Positions 8,783-16,979 of a stretch of 64,000 nucleotides of DNA are shown piece by piece. The number at the start of each line of letters is the position of its first letter. Position 1 is the first letter of the stretch. The position numbers and the translations under genes are program-made. Source of the stretch: an uncultured Clostridium sp. (GTDB lineage Bacteria; Bacillota; Clostridia; Clostridiales; Clostridiaceae); the NCBI GenBank assembly GCA_934746015.1, contig CAKVEW010000006.1:1-64000 (forward strand), given 5' to 3'. Below the pieces are notes generated by a model. The model made no database searches and was not told the origin of the DNA. It saw nothing but the letters and a program-made list of their open reading frames with translations.

Positions 8783-9628
8783 ATGAGTAAAATTGCTTTA
8801 ATTACAGATAGTACTTGTGGATTACCTAAAGAATATGTAGAGAAATACAATGTTAAAATTGTTTCTTTAAAAATATTATACAAAACTAAAGAGTATATTG
8901 ATGGAGTTACTATTACTCCTGAAGAGGTTTATTCTAAATTACCTAAGGAACTGCCTACTACTTCAATGCCTTCCGTTGATGATGTTTCTATTTTATATGA
9001 TGAATTAATTAGAGAAGGCTATACTCATGCAATTGTTTTACCTGTTTCTTCTGGTTTATCTGGAACTATAAATAGCTTCAGGCTTGCAAGTGAGAATTAC
9101 AAAAGTATTGATACATTTATTTTTGATACAAAAATATTATCTATGGCTGTAGGCTTAATTGTAATAGAAGTTGGTAAAATGATTGAAGCCAATAAAAGCT
9201 TTGAATACATTTGTAATAAGATTCCGAAATTAAGAGAAAATTTATGGATGTACTTTACAGTAGATACATTAGAATACTTAATAAAGGGCGGAAGAATTGG
9301 AAAGGTATCTGGCGGAATTGGTGAAATGTTAAATTTAAAGCCTATAATCACTATGGATGAAAATGGAGCTTATACAACCTATACTAAGGTAAGGGGATCA
9401 AAACAAGCCTTTAATAAACTTACTTCTTTAGCTTCAGAAATATTAGATAAAGGAAAAAGTAAAGTAATTATAATGACTGGTACCATGCATGAAGAAGCAG
9501 AAAAACTTAAAGAACTTCTACAAAAACATAAAAACACTACATTTATTTATAAAGGAACAATTACTCCTGCTGTTGGAATACATTCTGGTCCTAGATTATT
9601 AGCTGTAGCTGTTATGAATGAAATATAG
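8783..9628 (+). CDS. DegV family fatty-acid-binding protein
   Basis: The 281-residue protein has family hallmarks: N-terminal IALITDSTCGLP, TTSMPSVDD, PVSSGLSGTINS, YLIKGGRIGK and C-terminal GPRLLAVA. DegV/FakB-type proteins bind a fatty acid, with FakB supplying it to the kinase FakA. No fakA homologue is nearby, so the partner is unknown. The start is ATG with AAAGGAATG upstream. It is a single gene. The following terminator overlaps its stop codon. Confidence 0.92.
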   Translation: MSKIALITDSTCGLPKEYVEKYNVKIVSLKILYKTKEYIDGVTITPEEVYSKLPKELPTTSMPSVDDVSILYDELIREGYTHAIVLPVSSGLSGTINSFRLASENYKSIDTFIFDTKILSMAVGLIVIEVGKMIEANKSFEYICNKIPKLRENLWMYFTVDTLEYLIKGGRIGKVSGGIGEMLNLKPIITMDENGAYTTYTKVRGSKQAFNKLTSLASEILDKGKSKVIIMTGTMHEEAEKLKELLQKHKNTTFIYKGTITPAVGIHSGPRLLAVAVMNEI

Positions 9629-9650
9629 GGGCTACTATTAGTAGCCCCTA
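9628..9650 (+). terminator. Terminator of degV overlapping its stop codon
   Basis: GGGGCTACTA and TAGTAGCCCC form a near-perfect palindrome at 9628-9648. The first G is the last base of the TAG stop. Confidence 0.75.
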
Positions 9651-9781
9651 ATGTATAATGTAGAATGTAAAATGTAGAATTATTGAAGTAATTTGTTCCA
9701 AATTACTAAAAATATATCTTTTTATAAACTCCTAAAGGAGTTTATTCCTTTATTTTACATTCTACATTTTTAATTTTACAT
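9650..9781 (+). repeat. Dispersed intergenic repeat family 1, copy A
   Basis: A ~130-base element between convergent genes. It holds the core AAAATGTAGAATTATTGAAG, a hairpin GTAATTTG-TTC-CAAATTAC (9688-9706), the string TAAAAATATATCT and a second hairpin AAACTCCT-AA-AGGAGTTT (9726-9743). Its ends are imperfect inverted repeats (AATGTAGAATGTAAAAT against ATTTTACATTCTACATTT). Related copies lie at 35203-35292 and 48765-48840, with a degraded one at 19911-19985. Confidence 0.7.
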
Positions 9782-10207
9782 TTATTCTTCATGTTCGTAT
9801 TCTTTACCTGATTGCATTGCCATCTTTTCAGCTACTAAATTCTTTAGTAAGACATCTACTGTCCATTCTTGAGATGTTTCTGTAACTGCAGCCTTTAAAA
9901 CATTATTAAGTCTAAACTTCTTTAGATTATTTATAAGTAATCCAATTTTAGCCCCTGGAATATTATTAAAAATTATTGCTTTACTTTTTATTCCATCTTC
10001 AGCATCATTTAATATGTTTCCATTTATAACATCTTTCACTAAAGTATTTCCATTCTTATAACTTATTACAACCTTATCTCTTATTCCAAGCATAGCTGCT
10101 AAATTACTTAAAGTTTTAACTTCTTTTAAGTCAAAATTACATAATATTATGCAGCTTCTCCCATCATTAGCTTTTGTTTCTTTTGTATCTAATAATTCAA
10201 ATGACAT
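9782..10207 (-). CDS. DUF3783-like cytosolic protein
   Basis: The 141-residue protein has no membrane segment. The N-terminal half resembles a small alpha/beta domain (CIILCNFDLKEV). The C-terminal part with KAIIFNNI and VTETSQEWTVDVLLKNLVAEK resembles DUF3783 proteins of clostridia, whose function is unknown. The start is ATG with AAAGGAG upstream. It is transcribed alone, downstream of the CmpB-like gene by about 50 bases, and may share its transcript. Confidence 0.65.
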   Translation of the reverse strand: MSFELLDTKETKANDGRSCIILCNFDLKEVKTLSNLAAMLGIRDKVVISYKNGNTLVKDVINGNILNDAEDGIKSKAIIFNNIPGAKIGLLINNLKKFRLNNVLKAAVTETSQEWTVDVLLKNLVAEKMAMQSGKEYEHEE

Positions 10208-10256
10208 AGTATTCTCCTTTTATAAATTAATTTCTTAACTATATCATATAAAATTA

Positions 10257-10820
10257 CTATGAATTAAGCAACCTTGTTTTTTTAATATTAATCTTAAGAC
10301 TTATAGTATAAATAAAATCTATAATCATAATTAATAATATTATAATATTAGATACTCTAAATAAATTTTCTAAACTTACATAAAAGTTATTAATAGTTGG
10401 CTGAAAAAATCTTATGCCAATATAGCAAAGAACAGCCCAATAAATTGTAAATTTCAAAGTTATTAAACCCATAAAATTAAATTTCAAATCTGAATAGTCC
10501 CAATATCTTTCATTAAATATTTTTAAAAGCAAATAACCACTAATAAATTCTATAGAGGTTGGTACAATTAAATATACTATAACTCTAGTTAAAATACTTA
10601 AGTTATAATAATAATCTAATAACACTAAAATAGTAAAAGCTATTCCATACATTGGCTTATAAGGTCCCTTTAAAAATCCTTCTTTTTTAAAGGTCCCATT
10701 AATAATATAGCTATAAACTCCTTCAATAAAAAAGCCTACTACAGAATAAAGTATAAAATTAAATAAAGTAAAATTCATTATTGTCAAAACTAAACACCAG
10801 CCTTTAATAAATTTCATCAT
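10257..10820 (-). CDS. CmpB/ABC-transporter type IV-like membrane protein (PF06541)
   Basis: A polytopic membrane protein of about 187 residues with five or six hydrophobic helices and the motif ERYWDYSDLKFNFMGL, typical of PF06541 (putative ABC transporter type IV, CmpB). The motif GPYKPMYGI is also typical. Biochemical function in this family is not established. The start is uncertain: ATG ATG at 10820 has a weak GGA upstream, a TTG at 10868 would extend it by 16 residues, and an ATG at 10778 would shorten it by 14. Confidence 0.72.
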   Translation of the reverse strand: MMKFIKGWCLVLTIMNFTLFNFILYSVVGFFIEGVYSYIINGTFKKEGFLKGPYKPMYGIAFTILVLLDYYYNLSILTRVIVYLIVPTSIEFISGYLLLKIFNERYWDYSDLKFNFMGLITLKFTIYWAVLCYIGIRFFQPTINNFYVSLENLFRVSNIIILLIMIIDFIYTISLKINIKKTRLLNS

Positions 10821-10908
10821 TAGTTTATCCAATTGAATTTCATAAATACCTATAAATCTATATAGCAACTTTTAAGACTACTTAGAATATTATAAAATGT
10901 AGTATTTA

Positions 10909-10926
10909 AAAGGAGGAATTGAAATC
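10909..10926 (+). promoter_or_regulatory. Ribosome site that fixes an AUC start codon
   Basis: AAAGGAGG (10909-10916) is a full-strength Shine-Dalgarno. In the transporter frame no ATG, GTG or TTG exists between the upstream stop (10900-10902) and a GTG at 11008. The codon at the optimal 7-base spacing is ATC at 10924. Confidence 0.55.
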
Positions 10927-11796
10927 GAAACTAGCTATATAAAAGTAAAAAAAATCCTAGCAATTCTTTTATTAGCTAATTTATTTGTTGCAATTTCTAA
11001 AATCATAGTGGGCTTTGCAATTAATAGCTCTAGTGTTATGGCTGACGGATTCCATTCTATTTCTGATAGTGCTTCAAATATAGTAGGAATCATAGGAATT
11101 ACCCTAGCTTCAAAGCCTAAAGATACAGAGCATCCTTATGGACATAAAAAATTTGAAACTATAGCAAGCATTATTATTGGATTAATGTTACTTATATTAG
11201 GCTTCAATGTTATTAAAACTTCAATAATCAAGTTATTTGTTCCATCTGTTATGAATATTACCATTGAAAGTTTAATCATAATATTAATAACCTTAGTGAT
11301 TAATATATTTGTTGCAATATATGAAAATAATCAAGGTCATAAACTTAATAGTAATCTTTTAATAGCAGATTCCCTTCATACTAAGAGTGATATTTTTGTT
11401 TCTATGGGAGTTTTAATTGCACTTATTACAGTAAAACTTGGCCTTCCAACAATAATAGACGTATTAGCCTCATTTATAGTATCATTTTTCATTTTACATG
11501 CAGCCTATGAAATAATAAAAGATAATATTTCATCATTAACAGATAAAGTTATGATAGAAGAGGAGATAATAACTAATATTCTTAAAGAATTTAAAGCTGT
11601 TGAAGATGTTCATAATATAAGATCTAGAGGTTATGATGATTATATTTTTTTAGATATGCATATAAAAGTAGATTCAAATTTAAATGTGGATGAAGCCCAT
11701 ACTCTTGTCCATGAAATTGAAAGTACATTAAATACTAAGCTTAATAAAAAAGTAGATTTAATTATTCATGTTGAGCCTAATTTAAATAAGAGATAA
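10924..11796 (+). CDS. Cation diffusion facilitator (CDF) metal exporter, apparent AUC start
   Basis: The frame encodes 290 residues if started at ATC 10924. Its N-terminus, ETSYIKVKKILAILLLANL, supplies the first transmembrane helix, which every CDF protein needs and which a GTG start at 11008 would delete. Metal-site motifs are present: ADGFHSISD (Asp41, His44, Asp48) in helix 2 and ADSLHTKSD in helix 5. The cytosolic C-terminal domain with HIKVDSNLNVDEAH follows. CDF proteins export Zn2+, Fe2+, Mn2+ or Co2+ in exchange for protons. It converges on a G3E GTPase/permease operon that also looks metal-related. A recent ATG-to-ATC mutation is an alternative to a genuine AUC start. Confidence 0.85.
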   Translation: METSYIKVKKILAILLLANLFVAISKIIVGFAINSSSVMADGFHSISDSASNIVGIIGITLASKPKDTEHPYGHKKFETIASIIIGLMLLILGFNVIKTSIIKLFVPSVMNITIESLIIILITLVINIFVAIYENNQGHKLNSNLLIADSLHTKSDIFVSMGVLIALITVKLGLPTIIDVLASFIVSFFILHAAYEIIKDNISSLTDKVMIEEEIITNILKEFKAVEDVHNIRSRGYDDYIFLDMHIKVDSNLNVDEAHTLVHEIESTLNTKLNKKVDLIIHVEPNLNKR

Positions 11797-11857
11797 ATAT
11801 TATATTCTTCGCTACTTAATAGTCACTCTAAGTAGCTATGATATAATATTTATCTCT
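11789..11857. terminator. Long perfect hairpin, bidirectional terminator (repeat family 2, copy 1)
   Basis: AGAGATAAATATTATA (11789-11804) pairs perfectly with TATAATATTTATCTCT (11842-11857). An inner stem CTACTTA/TAAGTAG lies between them. The stop codon of the CDF gene sits in the left arm. The arms are nearly identical to those at 27675-27740. Confidence 0.7.
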
Positions 11858-11915
11858 TTCTCTATAAAATGTAATAATTATTTAAAGGTTAACCTTTTTA
11901 ATTTCCATAGAAAAA

Positions 11916-12563
11916 TTAAAAATATATATTACTTGGTGGATTAATTTTTATATATTCATCTACTTCTAAGTAGTATTCACCATCAAAGGATATTTTACCT
12001 AATACCTTTATCCACTGCCCCTCTTTAAATTTATCTTTTGCCAAGGTTTTAACTCCTATAATATATGAATCTGCTGCACAGCAATTCATTTCCTCTCTAC
12101 CTAAAATAAATTTTTCTCCTTCATACTTATAAACAAAGCCTGTAAAAATAATATATTTATTTAAGTATTCTTCTCCATCACCTTCTAAATCTTCTAAAAT
12201 ATGATGAGTTTCATGATTAATTTCTATAGCATCTTTAGCAAATATATTATTAAAACTTGTTAAGTTGTTATTACTGTCCTTATACATATACCCTCTTAAT
12301 AATAGTAAAACACCTATAATTAGAGTAAATATTATTGGCATAAATTTTAATGAAGTATCTACTCTTGAATTAAAGCTTACTACCTTCATAGCTTGAACAA
12401 TAATAAGTATAGGTAAAATAACAATAACTATATATAAATTTTTTGCAGTTTTTACACTTAAATAATTGTAAACTTCTCCAGATAAAATTAAATAACCTAT
12501 ATAAGTTGTTAATAAAATTAATATCAGTAACCAAATAAATTCTTCTACATTAAATTTTCTCAT
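11916..12563 (-). CDS. TIGR03943/DUF1980 family protein (YcgQ-like), permease partner
   Basis: The 215-residue protein has three N-terminal hydrophobic helices (about 10-30, 42-62, 72-92), then a soluble OB-like domain carrying MNCCAADSYIIGVK and GQWIKVLGKISF. This is the layout of YcgQ-type DUF1980 proteins that accompany DUF318 permeases. The paired cysteines suggest metal binding. It is the last gene of a four-gene operon, 9 bases after the permease. Confidence 0.8.
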   Translation of the reverse strand: MRKFNVEEFIWLLILILLTTYIGYLILSGEVYNYLSVKTAKNLYIVIVILPILIIVQAMKVVSFNSRVDTSLKFMPIIFTLIIGVLLLLRGYMYKDSNNNLTSFNNIFAKDAIEINHETHHILEDLEGDGEEYLNKYIIFTGFVYKYEGEKFILGREEMNCCAADSYIIGVKTLAKDKFKEGQWIKVLGKISFDGEYYLEVDEYIKINPPSNIYF

Positions 12564-12572
12564 ACTAACCTC

Positions 12573-13466
12573 CTAAAATATAAAACTTAAGCTTATTGAG
12601 AAAGCTAGTACAATTAATACTATTAGAGTAATTATTTTTACTGTAAAGGACTTTTTAAAATATGATGATATAATAATAGCATTTTTCAAATCTAACATAG
12701 GTCCTAATATTAAAAAGGCTGATACAGCAGTAATTCCAAAATATTCTAAAAATTCCTTAGCTATAAAAGCATCGGCTTCTGAACATAATGATAGTAAAAA
12801 GGCTAATAGCATCATTATAACTATAGGTAAGATTATACCTTTTGAGTATTGTTCTATAAAATCTTCCTTAACTATTACAACAAACAAACTAGATAAAAAT
12901 GATCCAAATATGTAGTATCTTAATATATTTAAAAATTCTTTATTAGCATGCTCTAAACATAATCTAAGCTTCGATTTATTATAAAAATAATCTATTGTTT
13001 CACATCCACAATCACATATATTTTCATATTCACTTGTACTTTTAATAACTTGTTCATTTCTCTTAGTAAATATTTCAACTAGTAGTCCTATTATTATGGC
13101 ACAAGTAATTCCACCAAATACTCTTATTAATACTATATTTATATCCTTAAAAGCATAAAAAGTTGAAGCTATAACCACTGGATTTACTATTGGAACCGTA
13201 AGCATAAAAACAACAGCAACTGCAATAGGAATACCTTTTTTCATTAAGCTTCTAGTTATAGGAACTATAGCACATTCACAAATTGGAATAAAAAGTCCCA
13301 TAAAAGCTGCAAAAAGTATTGATATAATTCTACTTTTAGGAAGAATTCTTTTTACTATATCTTCAGATACATATATTTGAATAACAGAAGAAGCTATAGA
13401 TCCGATCAATATAAAAGGTAGTGCTTCTAATATCATACTTATAAATACATTGGCCCATTTTATCAT
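12573..13466 (-). CDS. DUF318/ArsP-type permease (YcgR-like)
   Basis: The 297-residue polytopic permease carries the family motif CECAIVPITRSLMKKGIP followed by TVPIVNPVVIAST. A central cytosolic loop contains CDCGC, a possible metal site. In Bacillus the ycgRQ pair belongs to the zinc (Zur) regulon. That knowledge and the GTPase neighbours suggest metal transport here, with substrate and direction unproven. The start overlaps the previous gene by 4 bases, so translation is coupled. Confidence 0.82.
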   Translation of the reverse strand: MIKWANVFISMILEALPFILIGSIASSVIQIYVSEDIVKRILPKSRIISILFAAFMGLFIPICECAIVPITRSLMKKGIPIAVAVVFMLTVPIVNPVVIASTFYAFKDINIVLIRVFGGITCAIIIGLLVEIFTKRNEQVIKSTSEYENICDCGCETIDYFYNKSKLRLCLEHANKEFLNILRYYIFGSFLSSLFVVIVKEDFIEQYSKGIILPIVIMMLLAFLLSLCSEADAFIAKEFLEYFGITAVSAFLILGPMLDLKNAIIISSYFKKSFTVKIITLIVLIVLAFSISLSFIF

Positions 13467-14092
13467 TTCACTACCTCCCTTTTATAAATCATAGATTTTA
13501 TTTTTTTTATTGAAGCTCCTTCTTTAAAATATTTAGATGATATTACTTCCTCTTCTAAAGTATCTAAGGATTTTGAAAATAATATAGGTGCAGTTTTATT
13601 TATCTCTCCAATATACTTAATTAATTCTTTTTGTTCCTTTGAAGGTATTACTGATAAATTATTTAAAATAATAAGTTTGCTAGATTGAATAAAAGGTATT
13701 ATAATTTCTCCCAAATTTTTAAGATAAACCTTTAAATTTTTGCTGTTACCAATATAATAATTTCCATAGAAACTAAGCTTCTTTCTTATTTCTTTATCTT
13801 CAAAAACTTTACCTATTATACATAAATTCATTGTTCCATTAAATTCTACTATTACTCTAGAATATTGTTTTTTTGCTATTTCTTTAAGTAATAGATCTTT
13901 TAAATACTCTATTTTTTCTAAGTATATAACTTGTATTTTTTTTGAATTACTATTAATACCTTTAATGCCTTCTTCTAAGAGAATTATTAATATATCTTTT
14001 TCTAAACAAATTTCAGTATTTAGATAAGCATTAATAAAGGATGTTTTTCCTGAGCCTAAAAAACCACTTACAATTTCAAGTTTAGCCTTCAT
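13463..14092 (-). CDS. Truncated G3E (CobW-like) P-loop GTPase
   Basis: The 209-residue protein has a Walker A GFLGSGKT near the N-terminus, like its upstream neighbour. It lacks the ENEFG switch and the CxCC metal motif of standard COG0523 proteins and is about 100 residues shorter, without the C-terminal CobW_C domain. It is probably a diverged paralogue that works with the larger GTPase. It lies 8 bases after that gene and overlaps the permease by 4 bases. Confidence 0.75.
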   Translation of the reverse strand: MKAKLEIVSGFLGSGKTSFINAYLNTEICLEKDILIILLEEGIKGINSNSKKIQVIYLEKIEYLKDLLLKEIAKKQYSRVIVEFNGTMNLCIIGKVFEDKEIRKKLSFYGNYYIGNSKNLKVYLKNLGEIIIPFIQSSKLIILNNLSVIPSKEQKELIKYIGEINKTAPILFSKSLDTLEEEVISSKYFKEGASIKKIKSMIYKREVVK

Positions 14093-14100
14093 TTATTACC

Positions 14101-15036
14101 TCAAAGAAATAGCTTTTCTATTTCTTTTTTATTTAGATTAACACCTATAAATGAAATAACACTAGAGATGCTGTTATTTATTTTTCTAATTTCAAACTCA
14201 TCCTTTACAAAATCAAATTGACCAAAAGTATCATCCTTTAACCTAATTATTCCCTTTGCCCTTATTACATCTCCAAAGCTCCTAGAACTAGAAATAAACT
14301 TAAACTTTGATATTAATTCTAGCTTTGAATAATTACAACTTGGATAAATTGCAAAGCTTTCAAAAACATCCTTAGCTTTAGAAGTTTCTATAGTTTTTAA
14401 CCTTGGCTTTATGCCTTTATATTCATTTATATTTAAAGAATTAAATTCTATCTTATCTAAAATATCAATTCCTTTTATTTTTTGCCAGTCATAACTTATT
14501 ATTACTGCTCTTTTATTAACCCTTTTAATTTTTGTAATTATATTATCTAAATCATTACTTTTTATATTTTGAGTTCTACTTAAAACTATTTTTTTTGTAT
14601 TTAAAATTTGATCTTCATAGAAATCCTTAAAATTTTTAAAATACATATCAAATTTTTCAGGATCTATAACAGTAATTATATTATCTATTTCTACTTTATC
14701 TCTTAGCTTTGATTCTTTAAAAATTTTAATTATATCTGTAAGCTTTGCAACTCCAGATGGCTCTATAATTATTCTTGATGGATTATATTTATTAATAACT
14801 TCTAAAATAGCTTCCTTAAAATCTCCAGTAACTTCACAACAAATACATCCTGAATTTATCTCCTTAACTTTTATGTTAGAATCTCTTAAAATCAATGCAT
14901 CTATACTTACTTCTCCAAATTCATTTTCTATAATAGCAATATTTTCATTATAGGCACCCTCATTAATAAGTTTTTTAATAAGAAATGTTTTTCCCGCTCC
15001 TAAAAATCCTGAAAAAATATCTATTTTTGTTTTCAT
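14101..15036 (-). CDS. G3E family metallochaperone GTPase (COG0523/CobW)
   Basis: The 311-residue protein has Walker A GFLGAGKT (10-17), ENEFGEVSIDA (switch) and the metal-binding SGCICCEVTGDF (CxCC type), then IIIEPSGVAKLTDI. A CobW C-terminal domain follows. These GTPases deliver or store metals, often zinc under limitation. It is the first gene of an operon with a second GTPase, a DUF318 permease and a DUF1980 protein. The family and context suggest metal homeostasis. No clear Zur box is visible upstream. Confidence 0.85.
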   Translation of the reverse strand: MKTKIDIFSGFLGAGKTFLIKKLINEGAYNENIAIIENEFGEVSIDALILRDSNIKVKEINSGCICCEVTGDFKEAILEVINKYNPSRIIIEPSGVAKLTDIIKIFKESKLRDKVEIDNIITVIDPEKFDMYFKNFKDFYEDQILNTKKIVLSRTQNIKSNDLDNIITKIKRVNKRAVIISYDWQKIKGIDILDKIEFNSLNINEYKGIKPRLKTIETSKAKDVFESFAIYPSCNYSKLELISKFKFISSSRSFGDVIRAKGIIRLKDDTFGQFDFVKDEFEIRKINNSISSVISFIGVNLNKKEIEKLFL

Positions 15037-15102
15037 TTTTCACCTCTATATAAATCTTATTATGTTCTACACATTTTATGATTTATATAATAGATTTATT
15101 CC

Positions 15103-15157
15103 AAAAAAATAATGAGGAAATATACTATTGCACAATAGATATTTCCTCATTATTATT
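15103..15157. terminator. Strong long-stem terminator
   Basis: AATAATGAGGAAATAT (15108-15123) pairs perfectly with ATATTTCCTCATTATT (15139-15154). After a one-base bulge, CTATTG pairs with CAATAG. It lies 20 bases past the stop of the 539-residue membrane protein and has an A-run on its left, which is a T-run for the minus transcript. Confidence 0.85.
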
Positions 15158-15172
15158 TAATCTTTAAAGACT

Positions 15173-16792
15173 CTATTCTTTATTATTTATACTTAAGTTT
15201 TCAAAGGAATTTGTTAATATATATTTTCCATCTCCAACTTTTATATATTTTATCTTAATTTTATCACCTATAGAGCTTAATGCTACTTCTCTAGATGTTT
15301 CCGTTGAAACTGAAAATATATTATTATTTCCTTTTATTTTTATATCATATATACTAGTTCCATCTTTAACCACTAATCCAATTCTCTCAATTTCTCCTTC
15401 TAATATTTCTTCACTGTTACTACCTTCAAGAGAAATATTAGTATTAGTTAATCCCTCTAAATATTTATTTAAAGTTGATTGTAATGTATCTCCAACTCCA
15501 ACTATATTATAATTTTTAACATTTACCATAGCATATTGTTTAACTAGTCCATTAGAGTCCTTTAAGGTCATAAAATATGTTGGTTCATTTTGTATATTTA
15601 TTAAATATGGTAAAGTTGCTTTATATCCATATTGTTGAACCTTACCTTCTGCTGATTTCATACTAGCTGTTTCTGTTGCACCTGATGTTTTATATAAGCT
15701 TGTTTCCTCAGTTCTTGTATTTGTTAACATAAAGCCTACTAAACCTTCATCATTTCCTACTGATGTTACTCCAGTATAATAATAACATTCATTGTTATTA
15801 AAAATTAAATTCATTCCATCTGTAGAGGTTAATTTATCCTTATCACTGAAATTAAATATTCCATGAACAAGCTCTCCCCATTTGTCTATATAATTTCTTA
15901 TATATTTTTTAGGTTGTATTCTATCTATCCAGCTTGGTGCATCTTCTATATCATAAATTTCAGAATCACCAGTTTCAGCATTTAATACTAACACTCCTAT
16001 AGCCTTTTCTTCTGTTATTCCAATGGCATTATCATACCTTGTAATAATCCAATATGGATTTCCTTCATCATCTAATTCAAAGGTAAAATCAGTATGACCA
16101 GCTTTCATATCTCTAAAATAAGCTGCTCTTCTTAAATTACTAAAAAGATAAGCTGAATCTAAATATTTTATCTTAATATCTTTTCCATTTACTTCTGTAA
16201 CTAACTGAACATCATTTTCATTTGTAGCACTTACCTTTATGTATCCTGTTGTTCCTTTTCTATTGGTAAACCACTTAAATAATGATGAATGTTCTAAAGG
16301 TGCAACATAATAAAGTTGTCCTTTTATACTTTGTAATGTTAAATCTCCAATAGTTACCTGACTACCTAAACTAGGTATCTCCCCTAATTTCTTATCTGCT
16401 AATTTATATGCAACTTCTTTATCTATAATAGGTAATTGCTTTAAATCTATATGCTGAATTTCATTACTAAATTCAACGCCCTCAACATCTCCAATTAATT
16501 GTCTATGAGCTTTATAATTAAATATAGGACTAAATGCTATTAAAGAAATAATATATACTCCAGCTACTAGTAATGCTACTAATCCATATTTTCTATTAAA
16601 TGTTAAAAAAGCATATACTGCTGTTACTAAAACAAATACTCCTACAATATAAGATGAGCTTAATGTTAAGTCTAATATTAAGCTATTATTAATGACTAAA
16701 AATATTCCAACTAAAATATAAGCTGTCACTAGCCATCCTAAATATTTAAAAAAAGATCCTTTTCTCGGTGTAATATTTTTTATATTTTCCAT
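15173..16792 (-). CDS. Large membrane protein of unknown function
   Basis: The 539-residue protein has three N-terminal transmembrane helices (about 16-36, 45-63, 70-92). A long, probably extracellular soluble region follows, with no Cys and several aromatic Gly segments (KGTTGYIKVSATN, YWIITRYDNAIGI). The last ~70 residues resemble a small OB-type beta domain. I cannot assign a family with confidence. The start is ATG with GGGGAG upstream. It is a single gene bounded by its own strong terminator. No function is proposed. Confidence 0.7.
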   Translation of the reverse strand: MENIKNITPRKGSFFKYLGWLVTAYILVGIFLVINNSLILDLTLSSSYIVGVFVLVTAVYAFLTFNRKYGLVALLVAGVYIISLIAFSPIFNYKAHRQLIGDVEGVEFSNEIQHIDLKQLPIIDKEVAYKLADKKLGEIPSLGSQVTIGDLTLQSIKGQLYYVAPLEHSSLFKWFTNRKGTTGYIKVSATNENDVQLVTEVNGKDIKIKYLDSAYLFSNLRRAAYFRDMKAGHTDFTFELDDEGNPYWIITRYDNAIGITEEKAIGVLVLNAETGDSEIYDIEDAPSWIDRIQPKKYIRNYIDKWGELVHGIFNFSDKDKLTSTDGMNLIFNNNECYYYTGVTSVGNDEGLVGFMLTNTRTEETSLYKTSGATETASMKSAEGKVQQYGYKATLPYLINIQNEPTYFMTLKDSNGLVKQYAMVNVKNYNIVGVGDTLQSTLNKYLEGLTNTNISLEGSNSEEILEGEIERIGLVVKDGTSIYDIKIKGNNNIFSVSTETSREVALSSIGDKIKIKYIKVGDGKYILTNSFENLSINNKE

Positions 16793-16916
16793 GCTTTTCT
16801 CCCCTAAATAACTTCTACTGTATTATAGAGTATATATTACAATATAATATAATTTTTGTAAATACATTTTCAAAAAAATATTATACACAAAAAAGTAACT
16901 GGATAAAACTATCTGA

Positions 16917-16971
16917 TATGCTCCCATTATAGTAGACAGTTAAAATAATAAAACTGTTCTATAATGGGAGG
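16917..16971 (+). promoter_or_regulatory. IS leader hairpin sequestering the orfA ribosome site, with left half of a junction promoter
   Basis: CTCCCATTATAG (16921-16932) pairs perfectly with CTATAATGGGAG (16959-16970). ACAGTT/AACTGT extends the stem. The orfA Shine-Dalgarno GGGAGG (16966-16971) lies in the 3' arm. TATGCT at 16917-16922 could be a -10 box completed by TTGACA at the right end (18569-18574) when the ends join. Confidence 0.6.
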
Positions 16972-16979
16972 ATTTTTTT

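Noticed and set aside
15037..15107. Possible Zur box upstream of the G3E GTPase operon.
   Set aside because: Only a widely spaced ATAAATCT/AGATTTAT pair is visible, which does not match the known palindrome and is easily expected in AT-rich DNA.
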